The notes beneath the pieces were generated by a model that made no database searches, was not told the origin of the DNA, and worked only from the letters and a program-made list of their open reading frames with translations. From NCBI GenBank assembly GCA_947629395.1, contig CANRDQ010000013.1:1-31128 (forward strand): DNA of 31,128 nt, read 5' to 3'. The first letter of the stretch is position 1, and the number at the start of each line of letters is the position of its first letter. A program made the translations under genes and the position numbers. Positions 24,649 through 31,128 of the stretch are shown here, in pieces. This stretch comes from an uncultured Bacilli bacterium (GTDB taxonomy: Bacteria; Bacillota_I; Bacilli_A; RF39; UBA660).

Positions 24649-25938
24649 ATGAAAGAAAAATTTATTAAATCTACAATTATATTAATGATTGGTGGACTTT
24701 TAACTAAAGTACTAGGTATTATTATTAAGATTGTAATGTCTAGATTAATAGGTACTGAAGGTCTAGGATTATATATGTTAATCCTACCTACTTTTTCATT
24801 ATTTATTGGTCTTGCTCAGTTTGGTTTTCCAGTGGCTGTTTCTAAATTAGTCGCAGAAGATAGTAAAAATAATAAAAACTTATTATTATCTTTATTACCA
24901 GTAAATCTCTTTATAAATATTATTCTAATTGCTACTATAATTTTCATTGCTCCTTTTTTGGCAACAAATCTACTTCATGATTTTAGATGTTATCTACCAT
25001 TATTAGCGATAAGTTTAGTTATTCCCTTAACTAGTATCTCTTCAATTGCTAGAAGTTATTTCTTTGGTAAACAAGAAATGCTTCCTCATGTAGTTTCTAA
25101 CTTAGTAGAGGATGTCGTTCGACTTTTAACTATGATTATTGGAATACCACTTGTCATCAATAAAGGTTTAGAAATTGCTGTTACTTTTATAGTCTTATCT
25201 AATATTTTAAGTGAATTATCTTCTATTTTAATTTTATTTGTTTTCTTACCTAAAAATATTCATATAAAAAAGTCTGATTTTTATCCTAATAAATTATATA
25301 TTAAAACTTCTTTAGAAATATCTATTCCTACTACTATTTCTCGTTTAATTGGTTCTATTGGTTACTTTTTAGAGCCTATTGTTCTTACTAGTGTTTTATT
25401 ATATGTTGGTTATGAAAATAAGTTTATTGTAACTGAGTATGGTATTTTAAATGGTTATGTTATTCCTTTAGTTTTACTTCCATCTTTTTTTACCTTAGCT
25501 ATTTCACAAGCATTACTACCAATTATTAGTAAAAGCTACTATGATAAGAAACTAGATTATACCAAAAAGAAAATTAAACAAGCTATATTTTTTTCTCTCT
25601 TAATAGGAATTCCTGTTACTATTATTTTTGAAATTTGTCCAAATATCTTTTTAAAACTAATTTATAATACAAATGAAGGAATTACATATTTACGCTTTCT
25701 TGCTCCTATTTGTTTATTTCAATATATTCAGTCTCCTCTATCTTCAGCTTTAGATGCTATGGGAAAATCTAATGATAATATGAAAGCTTGTCTTTATGGA
25801 ACTTTAGTTAGGACTTCTCTTTTATTCCTTCTTTCTCTTTTAAAAATAGGTGTTTGGGGTCTTATCATATCAACAAGTATTAATATTTTTGTTGTTACTT
25901 TCTATAGTTTAAAAAAAGTAAGAGATCATCTTACTTAA
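24649..25938 (+). CDS. spoVB: SpoVB-like lipid-II/polysaccharide flippase (MOP family)
   Basis: A 429-aa integral membrane protein with about 12 TM helices. The N-terminus (STIILMIGGLLTKVLGII, RLIGTEGLGLYMLI, QFGFPVAVSKLVAE) follows Bacillus SpoVB closely. SpoVB belongs to the MurJ/MOP flippases and is needed for spore cortex synthesis. This copy is shorter than SpoVB (about 518 aa). With sspI it supports sporulation ability; a vegetative MurJ-type role is the alternative. No Shine-Dalgarno precedes ATG 24649 (upstream is TATATTTAACC), so it may be translated from a leaderless or near-leaderless mRNA. Confidence 0.82.
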   Translation: MKEKFIKSTIILMIGGLLTKVLGIIIKIVMSRLIGTEGLGLYMLILPTFSLFIGLAQFGFPVAVSKLVAEDSKNNKNLLLSLLPVNLFINIILIATIIFIAPFLATNLLHDFRCYLPLLAISLVIPLTSISSIARSYFFGKQEMLPHVVSNLVEDVVRLLTMIIGIPLVINKGLEIAVTFIVLSNILSELSSILILFVFLPKNIHIKKSDFYPNKLYIKTSLEISIPTTISRLIGSIGYFLEPIVLTSVLLYVGYENKFIVTEYGILNGYVIPLVLLPSFFTLAISQALLPIISKSYYDKKLDYTKKKIKQAIFFSLLIGIPVTIIFEICPNIFLKLIYNTNEGITYLRFLAPICLFQYIQSPLSSALDAMGKSNDNMKACLYGTLVRTSLLFLLSLLKIGVWGLIISTSINIFVVTFYSLKKVRDHLT

Positions 25939-25949
25939 TAGTATTGAAA

Positions 25950-25985
25950 ATAAAAAATGTATACATCGGTATACATTTTATTTTT
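25950..25985. terminator. Bidirectional terminator, spoVB / membrane-protein gene
   Basis: AAAATGTATAC, ATCG loop, GTATACATTTT: a perfect 11-bp stem with T-rich tails on both strands. It overlaps the stop of the minus-strand gene. Confidence 0.88.
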
Positions 25986-26574
25986 TAGGTTTATATACAA
26001 GAGCAATAATTTTAGAGAATTCATATAAGATAACATTACTCTTGTTAATAGCAAGTCCTTTTCCAATAGCTTTACCACAAATAGTTAATACCGAAATAAT
26101 CGCAGTTGTTAACATTGTAATAAGTAAAGCATTGCCATTTAATAAATGAGTTAAAGATGCAGCTATTGTAATACCGGCAGAACCAGATACAACACCACAA
26201 ATATCACCAATAACATCACAACATACACTAGAAACTTTATCGGCATTCTTTTTGAATTTAACGGCTACATTAGCACCTTTTACTTGTTTAGCATTCATAG
26301 AATGAAATACTTTTTCATCAGCTGTAGTAACAGATACTCCAACCATATCAAATAAAACACCTAGTAAAATAAACACTAAAGTAATTATTATTCCAAACAT
26401 TAAACTTGCATTAGGAATAGTTGTTTCAGATACAAATGACATTCCGAAAGAAATACCAAAAGCTATTAAGAAAATGGTAAATATCCATTTTTTATCAATT
26501 AGTTGTTTTTTCTTCTTTTTGTCATCTTTTTTTAAAGTTTCCATTACTTCCTTATTTGTAATTTTTCTTAACAT
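25978..26574 (-). CDS. Conserved four-TM membrane protein, CorB/CNNM-like by name only
   Basis: A 198-aa membrane protein. A Lys-rich N-terminus (KKDDKKKKK) leads to TM helices near 30-48, 58-80, 128-147 and 150-172. Between them is a conserved-looking segment: GVSVTTADEKVFHSMNAKQV, NADKVSSVCCDVIGDICG. As I recall, similar Clostridia and Bacilli proteins are annotated as CorB-like Mg/Co transporters, but I see no CBS domains and cannot confirm transport. It starts at ATG 26574 after AGGTGAGG. It is monocistronic, downstream of the large RNA gene. Confidence 0.65.
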   Translation of the reverse strand: MLRKITNKEVMETLKKDDKKKKKQLIDKKWIFTIFLIAFGISFGMSFVSETTIPNASLMFGIIITLVFILLGVLFDMVGVSVTTADEKVFHSMNAKQVKGANVAVKFKKNADKVSSVCCDVIGDICGVVSGSAGITIAASLTHLLNGNALLITMLTTAIISVLTICGKAIGKGLAINKSNVILYEFSKIIALVYKPKK

Positions 26575-26679
26575 AATACCTCACCTTCATATCTACTATA
26601 ACATACACTATAGCAAATTTTAACTACAAATAAAATATAATTAGTAAATTTATATACAATTATTTTTAATTTATCATAA

Positions 26680-26705
26680 AAAGAAAAACCATCTAAACAG
26701 ATGAT
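26680..26705 (-). terminator. Terminator of the large RNA
   Basis: On the minus strand ATCATCT, GTTT, AGATGGT (one G-U pair) is followed by TTTTTCTTTTT. Confidence 0.85.
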
Positions 26706-27308
26706 TTGTACTTCAAAATTTTAATTAATGGGTGTTAATATAGTAAACTTTGAGTCTTAGGTCAAGTAGGATTTCCCTAATTTCTACATTCCGTTACCAG
26801 AGTTGCGGTTCCCCTTTAAAGAAATTAATGTATCATTATACCGATACATGACTTGATTACCACTTAGTACCCACTGCAATCCTATATTAAGGCACTCTAG
26901 GAGATTTCCTCACCACACTTTATTATTAATTCTTTTTTGCAAAAACAATTTCAAAACGCAAGAGTTATAAATTTGGCCGAATTTAATAATCCAGATCGTT
27001 TATCCCAATATTTTCACTCAAGACAAGCTACGCTACTCATAACTTTCGCTACATAGTAGGTTCTATCCTAAGTCGTCATAAGTCCATCAGTTTACACGTA
27101 TAGGCTTATCACAAGCTTAAGTCTCCAATAGATAGTGGGTCGTTTATCGTATGCCATTACGAGCGCCCATTACCTTTTCCTTTCAGCAACCACCCTATAC
27201 TGGGCGTATAAAGCAATCACCAAAAGTTTCACAGATGTGCTCTTTAACGGTATTTTACCCCCGTCTTCATAATAAAGTAAATGACTAGAATAGTGTTCCA
27301 TCAATTAC
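26680..27308 (-). ncRNA. Large structured non-coding RNA, about 630 nt, family unknown
   Basis: An 850-nt gap (26575-27422) has no credible ORF, yet holds a perfect sigma-A promoter and an intrinsic terminator framing about 630 nt on the minus strand. Base composition is visibly less AT-rich than nearby intergenic DNA. Local hairpins include AUGUAUC/GAUACAU, UAAUUUCU/AGAAAUUA enclosing a CCG/CGG stem, UAGC-GAAA-GUUA (GNRA loop), UAGGG-AAA-UCCUA, GAUUGC/GUAAUC, and UCGUA/UACGA. It does not match tmRNA, RNase P, SRP, 6S or rRNA signatures that I know. Size suggests a large ornate class such as ROOL, OLE or GOLLD, or a new one. The rest of the gap, 26575-26679, is AT-rich leader of the next gene. 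Confidence 0.75.
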
Positions 27309-27314
27309 CAGTAC

Positions 27315-27343
27315 ATTATAACATATTCAGTACCATTTGTCAA
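27315..27343 (-). promoter_or_regulatory. Consensus promoter of the large RNA
   Basis: TTGACA, 17 nt, TATAAT on the minus strand: both boxes perfect. Predicted start near 27308. No ribosome site or ORF follows, which fits a stable, abundant RNA. Confidence 0.93.
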
Positions 27344-27394
27344 ATGTTTTTTTGGCTTTTCTGTAAAATATATGCCAAAAAAGCCTATTTATAT

Positions 27395-27424
27395 ACAAAA
27401 AATAATATCAAATGATATTATTTT
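27395..27424 (-). terminator. Terminator of the GH73-like gene
   Basis: AAAATAATATCA and TGATATTATTTT form a 12-bp inverted repeat followed by T's on the minus strand, overlapping the stop. Between it and the RNA promoter is another inverted repeat (TTTTTTGGC / GCCAAAAAA, 27347-27382) without a terminator tail. Confidence 0.75.
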
Positions 27425-28055
27425 ATGCAGCTCGTATTGTATTTATATAGTAATGAATCTTTCCAGGCCAAGCTTGACTGGCAGCATAGCTTCTACCAAT
27501 TCCCTCTACTGTATTTATTCCTCTACTATAATATCTTGTTTGTAATAAATCAATAACTCCAACTATTCCAGCATCTAAAGATGCAAATCCTTTAAGACCA
27601 CCAGAACATCTTGGACCACCCATTATACCACCAAAGTTATAACAGGCTCTTGCAGCATAACTACAACTACCATGACCGCAACCAGTCTCATGCAACATGA
27701 TAGCAACTGCTACATAAGGATCAACTCCCTTAGCAATCGCATTGTTGGCAATCAAAGTACCTTTTCCAGCTAAAAGATGAGCATTAGCTAATCTTCTATC
27801 TAACTTAGCACTTAACTCTTCCATAGTCATACCTTCATAAACTTCTATTCTTGGAGGCATAATTACTTCCGCAGCTTTAATAGCTTTTTCTTCTTTATTA
27901 TTAAGTGCCATTTGTTTAACATCAACTCTATTTTTAACAATTTGAATTTTTTCTTTATTTGAATATGTTACACTATTTTGAACTATTACCGCAATAGTGA
28001 TCATTCCTACGCCTAGCATTGATAACACAATACTAATCAGCTTCGGCTTTGTCAT
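27423..28055 (-). CDS. Membrane-anchored GH73-like glucosaminidase
   Basis: A 210-aa protein. One N-terminal TM anchor (about 7-28) is followed by a linker and an extracellular domain from about 70. The domain has AIMLHETGCGHGSC with likely catalytic E123, then ACYNFGGIMGGPRC, resembling the NxFGI block of GH73 glucosaminidases, and a C-terminal YxYINTIR-like end. It probably cuts peptidoglycan glycan strands. Four Cys (126, 131, 138, 150) cluster round the active site, which may mean disulfides or a metal site, unusual for the family. The frame is open to 28175, but ATG 28055 has AGAGGTG at 8 nt and starts the anchor, so I use it. Confidence 0.82.
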   Translation of the reverse strand: MTKPKLISIVLSMLGVGMITIAVIVQNSVTYSNKEKIQIVKNRVDVKQMALNNKEEKAIKAAEVIMPPRIEVYEGMTMEELSAKLDRRLANAHLLAGKGTLIANNAIAKGVDPYVAVAIMLHETGCGHGSCSYAARACYNFGGIMGGPRCSGGLKGFASLDAGIVGVIDLLQTRYYSRGINTVEGIGRSYAASQAWPGKIHYYINTIRAA

Positions 28056-28186
28056 AAAATTCACCTCTAAATTTATTAGAAATTTCAAAAATATTTTAGC
28101 ATAAATTACTATGTTTGTCAATTTTGGAAGACTCCAGTAAAACTTCAAAAAGCTCTTTTTACTATAACAATTCAAATGAACAATTA

Positions 28187-28215
28187 TTAATAACTATAAA
28201 AATATATGCTATAAT
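28187..28215 (+). promoter_or_regulatory. Probable promoter of the sirtuin gene
   Basis: TTAATA, 17 nt, TATAAT, about 38 nt before the ATG. The -10 is perfect and the -35 is weak. Confidence 0.6.
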
Positions 28216-28253
28216 GATTAATATATGAAGATAACTAGAAAGTTGGTGAAATT

Positions 28254-28997
28254 ATGAATGATATAGATAAATTAATATCTATTATTAAAAATTCTGATAA
28301 TATTGTATTCTTTGGTGGAGCTGGAGTATCTACTGAAAGTGGGCTTAAGGACTTTAGAAGTAAAGATGGTCTTTATAATGAACAATATAAATTTCCTCCT
28401 GAAGTTATTTTAAGTCATTCTTTCTTTATGGAACATCCTGATGAGTTCTTTAAATTTTATTATAACAAGATGAATCCTACTAGTTTTAAACCTAATATTG
28501 TTCATAAAGTTTTAACTGATTTAGAAAAAACTGGTAAATTAAAGGCTATTGTAACTCAAAACATTGATGGCTTTCATCAAGATGCTGGAAGTAAAAACGT
28601 TTTGGAACTTCATGGTTCAGTTAGAAGAAATTATTGTATGAAATGTTCTAAATTCTATGATGAAAAAAAGGTCTTTGAATCTAGTTCCATTCCCTATTGT
28701 GATTGTGGAGGTATGATAAAACCTGATGTTGTTTTATATGAAGAACCGCTTAATGATGATATTGTAAATCGTAGTATTAAAGCTATAAGTGAAGCTGATA
28801 CTTTGATTGTAGGAGGAACTAGTTTAGTTGTATACCCTGCCGCTAGTTTTATTCATTACTTTAGAGGTAAAAATCTAATTATAATAAATAATGATAATAC
28901 TCCTATGGATAGTCAAGCTACTTTAGTAATTCAAAAACCTCTAGGTGAAGTATTTACCAAAATAAAAGAAGCTCTATTTACTTTAAACGAAAAGTAA
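28254..28997 (+). CDS. cobB: NAD-dependent protein deacylase, SIR2 family
   Basis: A 247-aa sirtuin of normal bacterial length, cytoplasmic. It removes acyl groups from lysines using NAD. Seen: the NAD-binding FFGGAGVSTESGLKDFRS, TQNIDGFHQDAG, catalytic H120 in ELHGSVRR, zinc Cys C128, C131, C149 and C151, GGMIKPDVVLYEE, and VGGTSLVVYPAASF. It starts at ATG 28254 after AAAGTTGGTG. Its 3' end overlaps the convergent permease gene by 20 nt, and no terminator is visible, so the two transcripts should overlap in antisense. Confidence 0.94.
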   Translation: MNDIDKLISIIKNSDNIVFFGGAGVSTESGLKDFRSKDGLYNEQYKFPPEVILSHSFFMEHPDEFFKFYYNKMNPTSFKPNIVHKVLTDLEKTGKLKAIVTQNIDGFHQDAGSKNVLELHGSVRRNYCMKCSKFYDEKKVFESSSIPYCDCGGMIKPDVVLYEEPLNDDIVNRSIKAISEADTLIVGGTSLVVYPAASFIHYFRGKNLIIINNDNTPMDSQATLVIQKPLGEVFTKIKEALFTLNEK

Positions 28998-30546
28998 ACG
29001 GAGCCTTTTTCTTTACGGTAATTAAAGCTACTATTAAATATATGATAGAAATAATTATTACAAAAACGGTAAACCTTAAAATAGAAAAAGTATAAGTAGT
29101 ACATAAATAACAAATATAATAAGTTATAAAACTAACTACATTATAAGAAAAACTTTTCATACTCATATTTTCATCATAAGGTTGTAATAAATAATAAATT
29201 ACTAAATAATGTATGGAAAATAAAACACTCATAACTAATATAGAAATAAAAATAGTTACATAAGTTATAGGATTAATACTTTTCGCCGTTATTAGTAAGA
29301 TAGCTATTAAACATAAAGCAAATGTTAAAGCGGGAATTAAATTAACTTTAACTACTGTTTTTACTCTAGTCTTAAAATTACTTAAAATTACTTTTTCTTC
29401 TCTATAAAAATTAAACTTTAACATACTACGATCACAATTATAAAACATAGCTTGGGTAATAAGTGCTCCCCTATTTAGAAAATACATTATAAATAAGGTC
29501 CAAGTAAAGTTATTATTAATAAAGTTATAAACTATATTTTTATATTCAGGATTAAAGAACAGATAACCCCCTCCTAATATAGTTAAAGCTAGTATTATTA
29601 AAGAATAGTTTTTAGCGGAAGTCATAAGTATTTTTTTATGTCTTAAGAAAAATATGGTATTAAAGTAATCATAACCTTTTTTACCTTTTAATTTATTCTC
29701 ATCTATATGATAATCTTTTTTATCAACTTCATATATTGAAGTCATATTAATTTTAGAATCATCCATACCAATAGTGGATTTAGTATTAAGTCTTTTATAT
29801 ATAATCTTATAATCTTGTATACTCTTTAAATAGTTAATGGCTACTAACATTAAAATTAAGGATAATATCATTAAACCTAATATAAGTTTTTGATTCATGA
29901 CCACTTTACATATTGGTAAAATATAAGTTACTAATATAAGTGGTATAACTAAAGAAAAATAATCTTTACTATTATTAATTAAGATATTACCTTTAAATTT
30001 ATAATACATAAGACCAAAGGCTTCACTTAAAATACGACTACAAGCACAAAATAAGGAAACTTCCCAAATATAGATGATTGGTATATTTAATATATAATGA
30101 AACAAACATAAACATAAGAAATTATTTATAAAAGCTAAAATAAAATTGGAATATAAATTACTAAAAGTATATATATTAGCATTCATTCTTAATAAATTAA
30201 TAGAATAATAATTTTTCTTTCCAGGTACAAATAAACTTGTATTAATAAATATTCCTAAAATAGTAAAAAGAATTAAAACATGAATAAATATATTGGCAAG
30301 ATTATTTTTAAATATTAAGAGAATACTAAGATATAAAAGAAAATAGTATCCAAGTTTTATTATTAAACTTCTAATAAAACCATAAATAGTAATTAAAATA
30401 GAAAATATTTTTTTATCAGGTGTATAAGCATATATATCCTCACTGATAAGATTACCTAATATAGGAATTTTAGATAATTTATAAAGAAAATAATTAATAT
30501 TATAAGTGTTCTCAAATCTTTTGGAAATATTAATTGCTTTAAACAT
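28978..30546 (-). CDS. ABC exporter permease, about 12 TM
   Basis: A 522-aa, very hydrophobic protein with about 12 TM helices in two halves separated by a charged cytoplasmic segment (about 245-300, from YKIIYKRLNTKS to RHKK). I recognise no substrate signature. It resembles uncharacterised ABC-2-type permeases of Firmicutes. Its ATG 30546 overlaps the ATPase stop by 8 nt, so the pair is translationally coupled and forms one transporter. Candidate substrates for such pairs are peptides or drugs; this is inference. The 3' end overlaps the sirtuin gene by 20 nt. Confidence 0.8.
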   Translation of the reverse strand: MFKAINISKRFENTYNINYFLYKLSKIPILGNLISEDIYAYTPDKKIFSILITIYGFIRSLIIKLGYYFLLYLSILLIFKNNLANIFIHVLILFTILGIFINTSLFVPGKKNYYSINLLRMNANIYTFSNLYSNFILAFINNFLCLCLFHYILNIPIIYIWEVSLFCACSRILSEAFGLMYYKFKGNILINNSKDYFSLVIPLILVTYILPICKVVMNQKLILGLMILSLILMLVAINYLKSIQDYKIIYKRLNTKSTIGMDDSKINMTSIYEVDKKDYHIDENKLKGKKGYDYFNTIFFLRHKKILMTSAKNYSLIILALTILGGGYLFFNPEYKNIVYNFINNNFTWTLFIMYFLNRGALITQAMFYNCDRSMLKFNFYREEKVILSNFKTRVKTVVKVNLIPALTFALCLIAILLITAKSINPITYVTIFISILVMSVLFSIHYLVIYYLLQPYDENMSMKSFSYNVVSFITYYICYLCTTYTFSILRFTVFVIIISIIYLIVALITVKKKAPFTFRLK

Positions 30547-31128
30547 CTTTAGAATCCTTTAAACATTTTATAATTTTATCTTTATATTTTTTAGTATCTA
30601 AATCTTTCTTTTCTATTTTCTCTAATTTCTTATTATTTATGATAATAATTTCATCACATAAATCCATAGCTATTTCTAAAATGTGAGTAGAAAATATAAT
30701 AATACGATCTTTCTTTATTTTTTTTAATAATTTTTTTATTTCATCTTGAACTACTACATCTAAAGAAGTAAGTGGCTCATCTAATAATAAGACATTAGGC
30801 ATTTGGATAATTTCAATAAGCATTTGAATTTTATTTTTCATACCTTGAGAATAATCTTTTAATAGTTTATTTTGATCTTCTTTTTTAATATCAACCATAG
30901 AAAAATATTCATCAATTGTTTTTAAGTCTTTGATTTTATCTTTATTTATTTCTATAAAGAAAGTTAAAAATTCTTTGGCTGTTAAAAATTCAGGAACATT
31001 AGGTGTACTAATAACATAACCAATATCATTTAAATTAATTTCACGACTATAATCCTTATCTATTAAAACTTTACCACTATCTATTTCAATATCTTTGTTA
31101 ATAGCATTAAAGAAAGTAGTTTTCCCTG
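30539..31128 (-). CDS. ABC transporter ATP-binding protein, partial at right edge
   Basis: The frame stays open to the window edge, giving 195 residues; the N-terminus is missing. The first visible residues GKTTF are the end of Walker A. Then come VLIDKDYS, a Q-loop region that reads GYVISTPNVPEFLTAKE with no Gln in the usual place, the signature DYSQGMKNKIQM, Walker B LLLDEPLTSLD, and the H-loop FSTH. The signature (YSQGM) is of the type found in ABC-2 exporters. An internal ATG at 30898 is not the start, as it would omit Walker A. It overlaps and couples to the permease gene downstream. Confidence 0.9.
   Translation of the reverse strand, partial: GKTTFFNAINKDIEIDSGKVLIDKDYSREINLNDIGYVISTPNVPEFLTAKEFLTFFIEINKDKIKDLKTIDEYFSMVDIKKEDQNKLLKDYSQGMKNKIQMLIEIIQMPNVLLLDEPLTSLDVVVQDEIKKLLKKIKKDRIIIFSTHILEIAMDLCDEIIIINNKKLEKIEKKDLDTKKYKDKIIKCLKDSKDV

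Noticed and set aside
26680..27308. RNase P RNA, tmRNA or a group I/II intron
   Set aside because: GAGGAAATCTCC resembles the RNase P GAGGAAAGUCC box, but the other conserved regions are absent. No tRNA-like ends or tag ORF for tmRNA, and no intron domain V or P7 pattern.
28056..28175. Longer start for the GH73-like gene
   Set aside because: The extra 40 residues lack a ribosome site and would precede the natural membrane anchor; ATG 28055 has AGAGGTG.
1..31128. CRISPR array, insertion sequences, rRNA or tRNA genes
   Set aside because: No regularly spaced repeats, transposase frames, rRNA blocks or tRNA T-loop/CCA patterns were seen.

Overview
The window is very AT-rich DNA from a low-GC Gram-positive bacterium. 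It is best read as an uncultured, gut-type member of the Bacilli / former Mollicutes-Erysipelotrichia neighbourhood. Evidence: Bacillus-type infC-rpmI-rplT order, T-box leaders, rpsB-tsf linkage, consensus sigma-A promoters and rho-independent terminators after most genes. TGA is used as a stop (end of the LOG gene) and TGG encodes Trp, so the code is 11, not the mycoplasma code. sspI (small acid-soluble spore protein) and a SpoVB-like flippase suggest an endospore former or a recent descendant of one.

Layout, left to right. 1-6.9 kb: DUF2207 and LemA membrane proteins (-), sspI (+), a CDF metal exporter (-), a GH36 alpha-galactosidase (+) and a histidine phosphatase (-). 7.0-18.3 kb: a minus-strand block of translation genes. 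Read in transcription order it is infC(AUA start)-rpmI-rplT-rpsB-tsf, a membrane protein, a zincin-like protein, trpS, frr, then T-box-controlled pheS-pheT. 18.3-20.95 kb: an accessory-looking block with a duplicated-module protein, a pentapeptide-like protein, and a Panacea-domain antitoxin overlapping a three-TM partner whose frame is broken exactly at a -1 slippery heptamer. 21.1-24.4 kb: a LOG-family protein and glyS under an unusually short T-box leader, then a single-TM acidic protein. 24.6-31.1 kb: SpoVB-like flippase (+), a four-TM membrane protein (-), an isolated structured RNA of about 630 nt with its own consensus promoter and terminator, a GH73-like wall hydrolase (-), a sirtuin (+), and an ABC exporter (-) cut by the right edge.

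The most interesting items are: (1) the Panacea antitoxin / membrane-protein pair with the AAAUUUA frame junction; (2) the unassigned ~630-nt RNA at 26.7-27.3 kb; (3) the same Rho_N-like domain appended to the C-termini of two different ribosomal proteins, S2 and L20; (4) the miniature glycine T-box, whose apical loop may carry a GGA specifier; (5) the AUA start of infC. All assignments are from reading the sequence; no database search was run.
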